A stretch of 64,000 nt of DNA from Mycolicibacterium chitae. Lineage in GTDB: Bacteria; Actinomycetota; Actinomycetes; Mycobacteriales; Mycobacteriaceae. Below, in pieces: positions 33,636-44,078 of this stretch (the stretch's first letter is position 1; the number at the start of each line of letters is the position of its first letter). The DNA lies in assembly GCF_900637205.1 (NCBI RefSeq), contig NZ_LR134355.1:2542001-2606000 (forward strand). The letters run 5' to 3'. Under the pieces are notes generated by a model. The model saw only the letters and a list, made by a program, of their open reading frames with translations. It was not told the DNA's origin and did no database searches. Position numbers and translations under genes: made by a program.

Positions 33636-34880
33636 ATGAGCTACCTGGGCGAGCTGCGAACCAACTGGCGGCCACTGGCGGCGGCCACGGCCGGCCTCAG
33701 TGCCGGGCTGAGCCTGACCGCGTACACGAACGCGGTGATGGCCCCGCAGTTCCTCGCGGAATTCGGGTGGAGCCGTTCGGAGTTCGCCCTGACCGGGGTC
33801 ATCGCGCTGCTGACGTTCGTGTTCCTACCGGTGTACGGCCGGCTGACCGACCTGTTCGGCGTGCGCCGCATCGCGATCGTCGGCGTCATCGGGTTACCCG
33901 CGGGCTGGGCTGCCTACGCGGTGATGTCCGGACCCATCTGGCAGTACTTCGCGATCACGGTCGCGATGATCGCGCTGGGCGTGGCGACCACTCCGGCCAT
34001 CTACAGCCGCATCGTCGCGACCTGTTTCGACAAGATGCGCGGGCTGGCGCTGGCGATCGCGATCTCGGGCCCGCCGCTGCTCGGCGCCCTGGGGGCGCCG
34101 GTGGTCGACGCGGTCAATCGCGACCACGGCTGGCGCGCGGGATGCCTGCTCATCGCCGGGACCATCGCCGTCGTCGGGGCCGCGGCGCTGTTGCTGCTGC
34201 CCGCCGAGGACCCGGCCGTGCGACGGGACCGACGCGCCGCCCACACCGGTCAGGACTACCGGGTGATCGCCCGCAGCGCGGTCTTCTGGATCCTGTTGGG
34301 CGGGGTGCTGCTGTGCAACCTCTACCACACGATCACCACCACCCAGCTCGGCGTCGTGCTCGGCGACTCGGTGGGGTCCGGGGAGGCCGTGGCCCTGCTG
34401 GTGTCGATCTTCGCCGGCGCCGTGATCGTCGGGCGCTTCGTCTGCGGGGTGGCCCTGGACCGGCTGCCGCCGCATTTGGTGGCCGCGGTGGCGATGGCGC
34501 TGCCCGGCGTCGGTTGCCTGATCATCGCGACCTCCTGGGACACCTTCACCGCGCTGGTGCTGGCGGTGTGCTGCCTGGGTGCGGCCTGGGGCGCCGAGGG
34601 TGACGTCATCGCCTACCTGGTGGCCCGGCGCTTCTCGCTGAAGATCTACAGCACCGTGCTCAGCATCCTCTCGGCGGCCATCGGGGTGTCCTCGGCGCTG
34701 GGTGCGGTGATCCTGAGCCGCACCCTGCAAAGCAGCCAGAGTTTCAACGGGTTCCTGATCTTCGCCGGGGTCGCCGCCTTCGTCGGCGGTGCGCTGTTCT
34801 TGCTGCTGGGGCGCCTCGGCCGGGTCACCCTGGACACTCCCGAGACCGTGAGCGACGCCGCGGGCCCGGGCACAACCTGA
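33636..34880 (+). CDS. MFS transporter (OxlT/monocarboxylate-like)
   Basis: A 414-residue transporter with about 12 membrane helices. N-terminal GLSLTAYTNAVMAPQFLAEFGWSRSEFALTG and the loop YGRLTDLFGVRRI after TM2 are MFS hallmarks, with resemblance to the OxlT/MCT-type branch. The start at 33636 gives MSYLGELRTNW, 7 nt after the DUF309 stop. The substrate is probably a small organic anion; not proven. Confidence 0.85.
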   Translation: MSYLGELRTNWRPLAAATAGLSAGLSLTAYTNAVMAPQFLAEFGWSRSEFALTGVIALLTFVFLPVYGRLTDLFGVRRIAIVGVIGLPAGWAAYAVMSGPIWQYFAITVAMIALGVATTPAIYSRIVATCFDKMRGLALAIAISGPPLLGALGAPVVDAVNRDHGWRAGCLLIAGTIAVVGAAALLLLPAEDPAVRRDRRAAHTGQDYRVIARSAVFWILLGGVLLCNLYHTITTTQLGVVLGDSVGSGEAVALLVSIFAGAVIVGRFVCGVALDRLPPHLVAAVAMALPGVGCLIIATSWDTFTALVLAVCCLGAAWGAEGDVIAYLVARRFSLKIYSTVLSILSAAIGVSSALGAVILSRTLQSSQSFNGFLIFAGVAAFVGGALFLLLGRLGRVTLDTPETVSDAAGPGTT

Positions 34881-34890
34881 TCGGCGGGGC

Positions 34891-35187
34891 TCAGCCCGGC
34901 GCCGCGCGCCACTGGTCGACCACCGGGGCGAGCGCGTCGAGCAGCATCGGCAATTGGGGTGCCATCGCCAGGGCCGCCACGGCGGCCAACCGGCCCGCGG
35001 CCTCGGTCACCCGCAACACCTGGTCGTCGAGGCGGCGCAGCCCCAGTTCGACCGCGGTCTGGTTGTAGGCCTCGATCCCGTCCGGGCCGGCCATTGCCAG
35101 ATCGGATTCCACGGCCCCCGAAGTCACCATCTCGAAGTCGGACCACAGATCGCCGTCCGCGGTGCCGATGATGGGAAACGTAGCGCG
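34891..35187 (-). pseudogene. 3' fragment of an aminoglycoside-phosphotransferase-like gene
   Basis: About 96 residues remain: GDLWSDFEMVTSGAVESDLAMAG (the DFE metal-binding region of APH-fold kinases) and the helical C-terminus LDDQVLRVTEAAGRLAAVAALAMAPQLPMLL. The upstream HGD catalytic loop is missing. The matching N-terminal fragment is on the other side of the TnpB element at 36809-37037. Confidence 0.75.
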
Positions 35188-35335
35188 GCGGACTGTGGGC
35201 TTCAGCGCCTGGGGGTGAGCGTGTCAGGTGTGGGGTTGGGGTGGTCATTGGTGTCTGTGTTCTGGTGTGTTGCTGTGTTAGGTAGGCGCAGTCTGTCTGA
35301 TGTTGTCGGCGATGGGTGTTACGTTTCGGTCGAAC

Positions 35336-35511
35336 GTGAATAGCGCGTTCGAGCGTGCGTATCGCGTGGTGTGGTGTCCGAAGTAACGCCGGAAGGTGAT
35401 CGGGGGTCGGAGGGAAGTTCGGCGTGGACGAACTCGTATTTCGTGGCCACCGTGGGCGGGGCGTCGTTGTCGGTGATCAATGGCTATGTCGAGTGGCAGA
35501 AGGTTCGTTGA
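35336..35511 (+). pseudogene. Decayed IS200-type TnpA (Y1 transposase)
   Basis: The N-terminal piece VNSAFERAYRVVWCPK, a stop, then RRKVIGGR corresponds to the start of IS200 TnpA. In another frame the C-terminal piece SYFVATVGGASLSVINGYVEW ends at 35511. The HUH motif and catalytic Tyr region between them are gone, so this is an internal deletion plus a nonsense mutation. Confidence 0.75.
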
Positions 35512-35514
35512 ACG

Positions 35515-36765
35515 ATGTTGACGGGGCGGCGGTTTCGGGTCGAGTTCACCGACGAACAAGTCGAATACGCTGAGCGGATCGGGGCGGCGTGCCGGGCGGT
35601 CTGGAACACCGGGCTCGAGCAGCGTCGTGAGTATCGCCGTCGTGGGGCGTGGATGAACTATCAGTCTCAGGCCAAGGAGTTGGCCGAAGCGAAGACTGAG
35701 CATTCGTGGTTGAAAGCTGTTCCGGGGCATTGTTTGCAGCAGACCTTGATGGACTTGGATCGGGCGTGTCGTGAGCGTGGCACCTTCAGGGTGCGGTGGC
35801 GATCAGGGCGTCGGTGGTCGCCGTCGTTCCGGTTCCCCGAGGGCAACAAGATGGCCGTGGAGAAGCTCAACCGTCGCCACGGCCGGATCAAGTTGCCCAA
35901 GCTGGGCTGGGTGAAGTTCCGCGCGGGCCGCAGCCTCGACGGCGAGACGCTCCGTTCGGCCACCCTGTCCCGAGAGGGCCGGCATTGGTTCCTGTCGGTG
36001 CTGGTCGACGACGGCCGCCAGACCCCCGAGGCCCATGTGTCGCCGGGTAGCGCGGTGGGGGTGGACCGCGGTGTCGCGGTGGCGATCGCGACCAGCGACG
36101 GGGAGCTGATCGACAGTCAGTTTGTGGCCCCTGGGGAGCGTCGCCGGGGGATAGCGTTGCAGCGCAAGTTGTCGCGGTGTGCGAAACGCTCGACCAATCG
36201 GGACAAGACTCGCGCCGCGTTGGCGGCGGTGCGGGCCCGGGAGCGGCGGCGGCGCCTGGACTTCGCCGCTCAGGTCGCGCACCGGCTCGCGGTCGCCAAC
36301 GCGGTGGTGGTGCTCGAAGATCTCAAGACCAAGCAGATGACGAAATCGGCGAAAGGAACGATCGAATCGCCCGGGCGCAACGTGGCAGCCAAGTCCGGGC
36401 TCAACCGCGCCATCTTGTCCAAAGGGTGGCATCAGTTCGCGTTGGCATTGTCCTCGGCGGCCCGCTACACCGGGACCGCCGTGGAAAAGGTGCCGGCGGC
36501 CTACACATCGCAACGCTGCTCAGCGTGTGGGCATGTGGACCCGAGATCCCGTGAGAGCCAAGCGGTATTCCGGTGCACCCGCTGCACGCATTGTGAGCAC
36601 GCGGATGTAAACGCAGCGAAGAACATTCTGGCCGCAGGGCTTGCGGTCACCGCCTGTGAAGACCAACCGAGGCCCGCGGGCCGAGCGCGGTCACCGAAGC
36701 AGGAACCAGCAGGAAACCGCGAGGAATTACTGCTCCAACCCACCACTGCTGCACCCGCAGCATGA
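35515..36765 (+). CDS. tnpB: TnpB RNA-guided endonuclease
   Basis: A 416-residue TnpB with all RuvC acids present: D184 (GVDRGVAVA), E268 (VVLEDLK) and D364 (HADVNAAKN). The zinc ribbon has CSAC (335-338) and CTRC (354-357). The N-terminal helical/OB-like part starts RRFRVEFTDEQVEYAERIGAACRAVWN. The ATG at 35515 lies 3 bp after the tnpA stop. An intact nuclease beside a dead transposase indicates selection on, or recent loss of, transposition. Confidence 0.93.
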   Translation: MLTGRRFRVEFTDEQVEYAERIGAACRAVWNTGLEQRREYRRRGAWMNYQSQAKELAEAKTEHSWLKAVPGHCLQQTLMDLDRACRERGTFRVRWRSGRRWSPSFRFPEGNKMAVEKLNRRHGRIKLPKLGWVKFRAGRSLDGETLRSATLSREGRHWFLSVLVDDGRQTPEAHVSPGSAVGVDRGVAVAIATSDGELIDSQFVAPGERRRGIALQRKLSRCAKRSTNRDKTRAALAAVRARERRRRLDFAAQVAHRLAVANAVVVLEDLKTKQMTKSAKGTIESPGRNVAAKSGLNRAILSKGWHQFALALSSAARYTGTAVEKVPAAYTSQRCSACGHVDPRSRESQAVFRCTRCTHCEHADVNAAKNILAAGLAVTACEDQPRPAGRARSPKQEPAGNREELLLQPTTAAPAA

Positions 36766-36808
36766 ACCGGTTGGAATCCCCCGGCTTCAGCCACGGGGAG
36801 GACGTCAA
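36650..36808 (+). ncRNA. Predicted omega RNA (reRNA) at the tnpB 3' end
   Basis: In IS605-type elements the guide RNA spans the 3' part of tnpB and the right end. Here the terminal hairpin and the GTCAA end at 36808 define its likely scaffold. The guide would then start at 36809 with GAGGTTGTAGAAGGG. The 5' limit is a guess. Inferred from element structure, not from expression. Confidence 0.45.
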
Positions 36809-37037
36809 GAGGTTGTAGAAGGGTCCGCGGCACCTCCTCGACGTACTGCCAGAACGTCATCGAAAAACCCTCGTGCCGAACGGGTTTGCGCGGCACCAGC
36901 GGGCTGGGCGCGACCACGGGATGGTCCCGGTCGGCCAGCCAGCCCGCCACCGCGAGTTCCGAACGCTGCTGGGCGGCCTGCCGCTCGGGCGAGGCCACGA
37001 ACGCCGGCGGCAGCACGGTCGGGGCCCGGGCCACCAC
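36809..37037 (-). pseudogene. 5' fragment of the phosphotransferase-like gene
   Basis: About 75 residues: APTVLPPAFVASPERQ then SELAVAGWLADRDHPVVAPSPLV and HEGFSMTFWQYVEEVP, the N-lobe of an APH-fold kinase. The frame runs into the TnpB element. The region between this and the fragment at 34891-35187 (including the HGD loop) is absent, so the gene lost a segment as well as being interrupted. Confidence 0.7.
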
Positions 37038-37092
37038 CGGCGGTGAGCATCGCCGCCAGGATGGCCAACGCCTGCGTCCGCGGTCAAGCGGA

Positions 37093-38685
37093 TTACCAGC
37101 GGCACCAATTGGGTTGGCCGGGCTGGATGATGCGGAAATCCTGCAGGACCATGGCCGGGGTGCGCTCCTCGGTGCGCCAGCGGGGATCGGTCACGATGTC
37201 GGCGGTGGTGTGCACCTCGCCGCGATAGCCATAGGTCATCGGGACCCGGTGCCCGGCCCGGGTCCAGTCGTGGATCCACTTGCGGAACTCGACGACGGGC
37301 AGCGCGTGCCCCTGCGGCGGCTCGTCGTAGTGGTGGATGATCCGGCCGTGCCGGTCATCGATGTCGAGGATCCACACCACGTCGTCCTGATAGTCCCAGA
37401 GTTTGAGCGGATTGCCGGACAGCAGCAGATGATTGGAGGCGCCGGCCTCGGTCCGCAGGTTGCTGAACATGGAGAAGTTCCCGGCCGTCCGCAGCCCGAG
37501 ATAGGACGTCATGCCCAACAGGACCAGCAGCACCGGCACCAGATAGAGCGGCGCCGGGGTGCGCCGCTCGAGGATCCGGACGCCGCCCCAGACCGGTCGC
37601 GGCGCCGGACCGCACACCGCGGCCAGCACCGGCCAAATGAGGATCAGCACGGCAAGGTTGAACAGCAGTCCGCTGACCACGGCGATCTCCGGGAGCCGGC
37701 GCAGCAGCGCGTCGATGCCGCACAGCAGCGCGATGCCGAAACCGAACCCAGCGTAGAGACCCACGCGGTGCCCGGTGCGCCGACCGATCTCGACTGCGCC
37801 GCCGTCGATCAGCACCCTCAGGTAGGCGGGCGGGACGAAGCTGAACAGCAGCGCCACCGCCAGCGCCCCGAAGTCGACGAATCCCACCAGTGCCAGGGTG
37901 GCGTGCATGGCCAGCGAGATCGCCACGATCGCCGCCTGGAGTCGGGGCACCGTGAGCAGCAGGCCGCCGACAAGTTCCCAGCCGATCACGGTGACCGCCG
38001 CGAAGGCACTGATCACCGCGCCCACCGGCCCGAGTCGCCAGCTCAGCAGAACCACTGCCACCGCGGCGATCCCGGCGATCCCCAGGCCCACCACGGTGGC
38101 GGTGAACCAGCTGTTTCCCGCGCGCGCGAACCGGCCGCGGCGGGCCAGGCGATAGCCGAACAGCGCCGCGCACAGCGCCACCGGGATGACGATCGGCACC
38201 CCGAGTACTGGCATCCCCATCGTCCCGATCACCGACCCGAGAATGCTCGTCGCGCACGAGGCCTCGGGATCCAGGTAGTCGGTGTTGAGCTTGTGGAAGC
38301 CGGCCAGGACGTACACCAGGATCAGGCCGATCCGCAGGATGGGGCCGATCGCCGCGTAATCGTTCTCGGTGTCCGTCTCGGCGTCGGTTCCGGTGCCGCG
38401 GCGCCGCACCAGCGAGGTGCCCAGCACCGCGATCATCGCGACGTTCAGGCACAGCATCAGGTTGACGTGATTGGCCACCTCCGGGAACCGGAACAGCAGG
38501 AAATAGGCCGTCGAGCCGATGAGCAGCGTCAGGAACTTCAGCCGCGTCATCCCGGTGACGACGGCCACCGCGGCTGCCGCCACGAAGCAGCCGGTGAACC
38601 AGGGATCGGTCCAGTTGTCGCCGAGTTCCAACACCAACGCCACGGTGTACAGCACCGCGAAAACAGAGAACGGACTGCGCGGCAT
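37093..38685 (-). CDS. Large polytopic membrane protein, HTTM/gamma-carboxylase-like features
   Basis: About 530 residues with roughly ten or more hydrophobic helices, then a soluble C-terminal domain (NFSMFSNLRTEAGASNHLL, FRKWIHDWTRAG, QPGQPNWCRW). The segment LILVYVLAGFHKLNTDYLDPEASC resembles HTTM/vitamin-K-carboxylase-like proteins. The start at 38685 (MPRSPFSVF) is chosen; the frame is open 33 codons further up across a hairpin (GCAGCCT-AGTG-AGGCTGC). Function unknown. Confidence 0.75.
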   Translation of the reverse strand: MPRSPFSVFAVLYTVALVLELGDNWTDPWFTGCFVAAAAVAVVTGMTRLKFLTLLIGSTAYFLLFRFPEVANHVNLMLCLNVAMIAVLGTSLVRRRGTGTDAETDTENDYAAIGPILRIGLILVYVLAGFHKLNTDYLDPEASCATSILGSVIGTMGMPVLGVPIVIPVALCAALFGYRLARRGRFARAGNSWFTATVVGLGIAGIAAVAVVLLSWRLGPVGAVISAFAAVTVIGWELVGGLLLTVPRLQAAIVAISLAMHATLALVGFVDFGALAVALLFSFVPPAYLRVLIDGGAVEIGRRTGHRVGLYAGFGFGIALLCGIDALLRRLPEIAVVSGLLFNLAVLILIWPVLAAVCGPAPRPVWGGVRILERRTPAPLYLVPVLLVLLGMTSYLGLRTAGNFSMFSNLRTEAGASNHLLLSGNPLKLWDYQDDVVWILDIDDRHGRIIHHYDEPPQGHALPVVEFRKWIHDWTRAGHRVPMTYGYRGEVHTTADIVTDPRWRTEERTPAMVLQDFRIIQPGQPNWCRW

Positions 38686-38813
38686 GGCCCGCAGCCTAGT
38701 GAGGCTGCGTGAACAGGCGGCCGTGACGCCAACTACCCCCTTGATGGCAAGACGGTAAACGATCTGCTGCATCGGCAACGCCACGACCGACCCGTGCCCG
38801 CGACGCTACCAGA

Positions 38814-38837
38814 TGAACACCTGAACATGTGAACAGG
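38814..38837 (+). repeat. Three tandem TGAACANN octamers
   Basis: TGAACACC, TGAACATG and TGAACAGG follow each other without gaps. The outer CACCTG/CAGGTG also form an inverted repeat. It lies just upstream of the sodA remnant and may be a former operator or replication slippage. Confidence 0.6.
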
Positions 38838-38861
38838 TGAGCGGACTATATTCGACCCCCG

Positions 38862-39032
38862 CTGGGCATCATCCCGCTGCTGCAGGTGGACAGGTGGGAA
38901 CACGCCTACAACCTGCAGTACAAGAACGTGAAGGCCGACTACGTCCAGGCGTTCTGGAACGTCGTGAATTGGGCGCACGTGCAGGCGCGGTTCGAGGCGG
39001 CCACCACCAAGGCATCCGGCCTGATCTTCTAG
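38862..39032 (+). pseudogene. sodA: 3' remnant of Fe/Mn superoxide dismutase sodA
   Basis: 57 codons encode [20 protein letters not shown] then [20 protein letters not shown] and a Lys-Ala tail ending GLIF. This is the C-terminal end of mycobacterial SodA, including the metal-ligand region (the D of VDRWEHAY). No start or N-terminal part is present, so it is a dead fragment left by a rearrangement. Confidence 0.85.
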
Positions 39033-39149
39033 CGCGCCCGGCGGGACCCATAGCAGGTGGGAGTGCGGTTCGCACTGTGTGCCCGATCGCCCGCTGGACC
39101 CTCGTGAGCCGGTATCGTCAGACCATCACAACTCACACATGGACGGTCG

Positions 39150-40351
39150 ATGCGCCGAGGGGATGACGCAGGGTTTGCTCCGGCACCCGTCGATGACACA
39201 CGCCATCATCGGTTGTCACTGCTCTTGGTCGAGGACGACCCCGGCGACGCCGTGCTGGTCGAGGAACTCGTCGCCGATGCGTTGACCGAGGCCACCGTCA
39301 TCTGGGTCCCGTCGATGGCCGAGGCGGAACGCCGGCTCGCGACCGGTCGCCCCGATTGCGTGCTGCTGGACATGAACCTCCCTGACACCCTGGGCAACAC
39401 CGCGCTCGAGCGGATGACGGCGCTGGACCCGACCCTGCCCATCGTGGTGCTCACCGGGCTGGCCGACGAGCATTTCGGGGTCTCCGCGGTGGCCTCCGGA
39501 GCGCAGGACTACCTGGTCAAGGGCCGGGTGGAGCCGGAGATGCTGCGCCGGGCCGTGCTGTACGCCGTGGAACGCAAGCGCGCGGAATGGACCGCCGTGG
39601 AGTTGCACGCCAGCGAACTGCGGGAGCGGGAGAACGCTCGCCTCGAGCGGGGCCTGCTGCCCTCGCCGCTGCTGCGCGAGGATTCCAATGTCGACATCGT
39701 GGCCCGGTATCGGCCCAGCCGGGAGAACGCACTGGTCGGCGGCGACTTCTACGACTTCGTGCAGACCGCGGACGGCACGGTGCACGTGGTCGTCGGCGAC
39801 GTCGCCGGCCACGGCCCCGACGAGGCCGCGCTCGGCGTCGCGCTGCGCATCGCCTGGCGCGCCCTGACCTTCGCGGGTCTGCGCGGTACCGACCGGATGC
39901 GCGAGCTCAACCGGATCCTGCAGGCCGAGCGCGCCGGTACCGGCATCTTCGCGACGGTGATGAGCCTCGCGATCCCGCCGGCCGGCCCGCTGATCAACGC
40001 GGTCCGCGCGGGTCATCCCGGCATGCTGCTGCATCACGAGGGCACCGTCGAGTGGGTGATGCCGCCGGGTGCGCCCGCGCTCGGGGTGCACAGCGGTGAC
40101 TGGCCGGCCGACCAGGTGGAACTGCCTCCCGGCGCGGGCATGGTGATGCTCACCGATGGGCTGTTCGAGGGGCACTCCGGTCGCGGTTCGGCCCGGCTCG
40201 GTGAGGACGGCCTGCTCGAACTGGCGCGCTCGGTGGCGCACCTGCCGGGCGCGGAGTTCGTCGACGCCCTCATCGACGGCGCGGAAAGCCGCGCGCTGGA
40301 CCACGGTGGCATCACCGACGACATCGCGGTGGTACGGGTGGAGCGCCATCC

Positions 40352-40358
<7 letters not shown>
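39150..40358 (+). CDS. Response regulator with PP2C-type (RsbU/SpoIIE) phosphatase output
   Basis: This 402-residue protein has a CheY-like receiver: LLLVEDDPGDAVLVEEL, phosphoacceptor D in VLLDMNLPD, LTGLAD and the late Lys in YLVKGR. A coiled linker (ELHASELRERENARLERGLLPS) leads to a PP2C/SpoIIE domain (LVGGDFYDFVQ, VVVGDVAGHGPDEA, NAVRAGHPGMLL, LTDGLFEG). Such proteins act on anti-sigma-antagonist or c-di-GMP-unrelated stress partners. The next gene overlaps by 7 nt. Confidence 0.92.
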
Positions 40359-41955
<1,597 letters not shown>

Positions 41956-41959
<4 letters not shown>

Positions 41960-42396
41960 CGAACGGCGAAGGTCCGATCGACGTCTTGTTGGTCGAGGAT
42001 GACCCGGGTGACGAGCTGATCACCCGAGAAGCATTCGAGCACAACAAGATCAACAACACCTTGCACGTCGCGCGCGACGGCGAGGAGGGCCTGGACTTCC
42101 TGTACCGGCGCGGCAGCTACACCGACGCGCCGCAGCCGGACCTGATCCTGCTCGACCTGAACCTGCCCAAGTACGACGGCCGCCAACTGCTGGAGACCAT
42201 CAAGTCCGATCCGGACCTGTGCCATATCCCGGTCGTGGTGCTGACCACCTCCTCGGCCGAGGAGGACATCCTGCGCAGTTACAAGCTGCACGCCAACGCG
42301 TATGTGACCAAACCGGTAGACCTCGATCAGTTCATGAGCGCGGTCCGCCAGATCGACGAGTTCTTCGTCCAGGTGGTGCGGCTCCCCCAGTTCTAG
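41956..42396 (+). CDS. CheY/Rcp1-like single-domain response regulator
   Basis: A 146-residue receiver: VLLVEDDPGDELITREAF, phosphoacceptor D in ILLDLNLPKYDGRQLLE, LTTSSAEEDILRSY and the Lys in YVTKPVDLDQF. There is no output domain. It overlaps the kinase gene by 4 nt, so the phosphatase, kinase and receiver are produced together. Probably a shuttle or phosphate sink between kinase and phosphatase. Confidence 0.93.
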
Positions 42397-43328
42397 AGCG
42401 CCTCGATCACCGTGGCGCGGAAGCGATCCAGTGCGTCCAGGGCCTGGCCGACCCCGTCGCCGGGGATGTTGATGTTGACCCAGGTGACGCCGGCGGCCGC
42501 GAGCTGTTCCAGGCCGCTAAGGAACTCGTCGGCGTTGAACGCGTCGTCGCCGGGGCTGGTGGCGTAGAACGGCGAGAACGCCACGTCGACCGACGCCGGG
42601 TCGCGTCCGGCCGCCTCGAGTTGGGCATGCAGATCGGTGATCAGGGTGCGCAGCCGCTCGATCGAATCGATGGGGGCGGTCTTGGCGGTGCGCGCCAGAC
42701 CCGCCGGCGCCGGGAACGGACACCAGCCGTCGCCGTACTGGGCCACCCGCCGGCGCGCCGAACCGGTGTTGCCGGCGATCCAGATCGGCGGGTGCGGCGT
42801 GGCGGCCGGACGGGGGTGCGCGGTGATGCCGCGGGCCGCGAAGTGCTTGCCCTCGAAGGTCAGGTCGTCGGTGGTCCACACGGCCCGGATGGCCTGCAGC
42901 GCCTCCTCGAACAATTCGGCGCGCTGTTCGTAGTCCACCCCGAGTGCGTCGAATTCCTTGCGCATGTACCCCACCCCGACGGCGAGGGTGAACCGGCCGT
43001 CGGACAACAGGTCCAGCGTGGCCGCGGCCTTGGCCACGACGAAGGGATTCCGGTACGGCAGTACCACGATGTTGGGGATCAGCCGCAGCGTCGTGGTGTG
43101 GGCCGCGGCGAAACTCATGGCCACGAACGGGTCCAGCGCGTCGTGCCCGCCGTGTTCGAGCCAGCGTTGCGAGGGCGCCGGGTGGTCGGTGAACCCGAAG
43201 CCGTGGATGCCCGCCTTCTCGGCGGCGGCGGCGATCCGGGCGATCCCGGTGCCTGACACGACATCCGGATGGTACGGATGCGTGTGCATGGGATGGGTGA
43301 TGGCGAAGCGGATCTGGGTGGGGTCCAT
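42393..43328 (-). CDS. LLM class F420-dependent oxidoreductase
   Basis: This 311-residue protein has MDPTQIRFAITHPMHTHPYHPD, GIHGFGFTDHPAP, the core LIPNIVVLPYRNPFVVAKAAATLDLLSDGRFTLAVGVGYMRKEFDALG and PHPPIWIAGNTGSARRRVAQYGDGW, all standard for the F420 LLM family. It is convergent with the response regulator, with a 4-nt overlap of stops. Confidence 0.9.
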   Translation of the reverse strand: MDPTQIRFAITHPMHTHPYHPDVVSGTGIARIAAAAEKAGIHGFGFTDHPAPSQRWLEHGGHDALDPFVAMSFAAAHTTTLRLIPNIVVLPYRNPFVVAKAAATLDLLSDGRFTLAVGVGYMRKEFDALGVDYEQRAELFEEALQAIRAVWTTDDLTFEGKHFAARGITAHPRPAATPHPPIWIAGNTGSARRRVAQYGDGWCPFPAPAGLARTAKTAPIDSIERLRTLITDLHAQLEAAGRDPASVDVAFSPFYATSPGDDAFNADEFLSGLEQLAAAGVTWVNINIPGDGVGQALDALDRFRATVIEAL

Positions 43329-43382
43329 AGCGCTGCTGACGTTACACCTGCGGGCCGAAATGTCATACGGACACGGCGACGG

Positions 43383-43967
43383 TCAGGCGTCGATGCCGCC
43401 GGTGAGGATCGCGGCCAACTCGCGGTAGGCCGCGGCGTCGTCGAGTCCGGTGGCCGCCCGGACCCGACCCTGTTGGATGCCGACCATCATCGTCGCGGCG
43501 AGTTCCCCGGCGAAGGCGGCGTGCACGTCGCGGAACTCCCCGGCCGCCACGCCCTCGGCGATCAGGTCCTGGACCCGCTGCGCAGCGATGGCGGTGTTCG
43601 TCTCGTAGACCTCGCGCGCCGGCGGGAACGCCCCGAGGTCGGCCATGAACCGTGCCGAGGCGGCGTCGAGGGCCTGACCCACTGCGGTCAGGTAGGCGGT
43701 GATGCGCGCGCGGGCGCCGTCGACCGCGCCCACCCGGCTCTCGACGTGCGCGGTGGCGCCGCGGAAGAAGTGCACGGTGGCCGCGACCACCAGGTCATCC
43801 TTGCTCCCGGCCAAGGTGTAGAGAGTCGACTTCGAGCAGCGCAGCCGGGCGGCGATGTCGTCGAGCGTCAGCTGCGCGAATCCCTCGGCCAGGAACAACG
43901 TCAGTAGCTGGTCGAAGAGTTGGGTCCGGCGGGCGGTGCCGAAGTCGGTGGCGGGGCTGCTCTGCAC
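43383..43967 (-). CDS. TetR family regulator, divergent from fadE
   Basis: A 194-residue TetR protein: FDQLLTLFLAEGFAQLTLDDIAARLRCSKSTLYTLAGSKDDLVVAATVHFF with the HTH at about 30-50. The GTG at 43967 is the first sensible start, because the frame above it runs through the promoter and into the divergent gene. It probably controls the acyl-CoA dehydrogenase. Confidence 0.9.
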   Translation of the reverse strand: MQSSPATDFGTARRTQLFDQLLTLFLAEGFAQLTLDDIAARLRCSKSTLYTLAGSKDDLVVAATVHFFRGATAHVESRVGAVDGARARITAYLTAVGQALDAASARFMADLGAFPPAREVYETNTAIAAQRVQDLIAEGVAAGEFRDVHAAFAGELAATMMVGIQQGRVRAATGLDDAAAYRELAAILTGGIDA

Positions 43968-43975
43968 GCATCGAT

Positions 43976-44035
43976 AGTACTGGAGGGAGTTCTGTAGTAC
44001 TGTTCGATTGATACTGGAAGTCGCCGCACAGTACT
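43976..44035. promoter_or_regulatory. Three AGTACT palindromes in the TetR/fadE gap
   Basis: AGTACT occurs at 43976-43981, 43996-44001 and 44030-44035. The first two are 20 bp apart, two helical turns. They lie between divergent start codons and are good operator candidates for the TetR. Confidence 0.45.
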
Positions 44036-44078
44036 GCTGCCCGGTGGTAGCCAGCTCCGACGAGAGGAAAGAGGACGC

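Larger units (their letters stand above)
35186..36808 (+). mobile_element. IS200/IS605-family element with TnpB
   Basis: It contains a decayed Y1 transposase remnant and an intact tnpB. The right end is the hairpin CCCCG (36779-36783) / CGGGG (36794-36798) followed by GAGGACGTCAA, ending at 36808. The left edge is placed where similarity of the flanking phosphotransferase fragment ends and is uncertain by tens of bases. It cannot move itself without a TnpA in trans. Confidence 0.65.
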
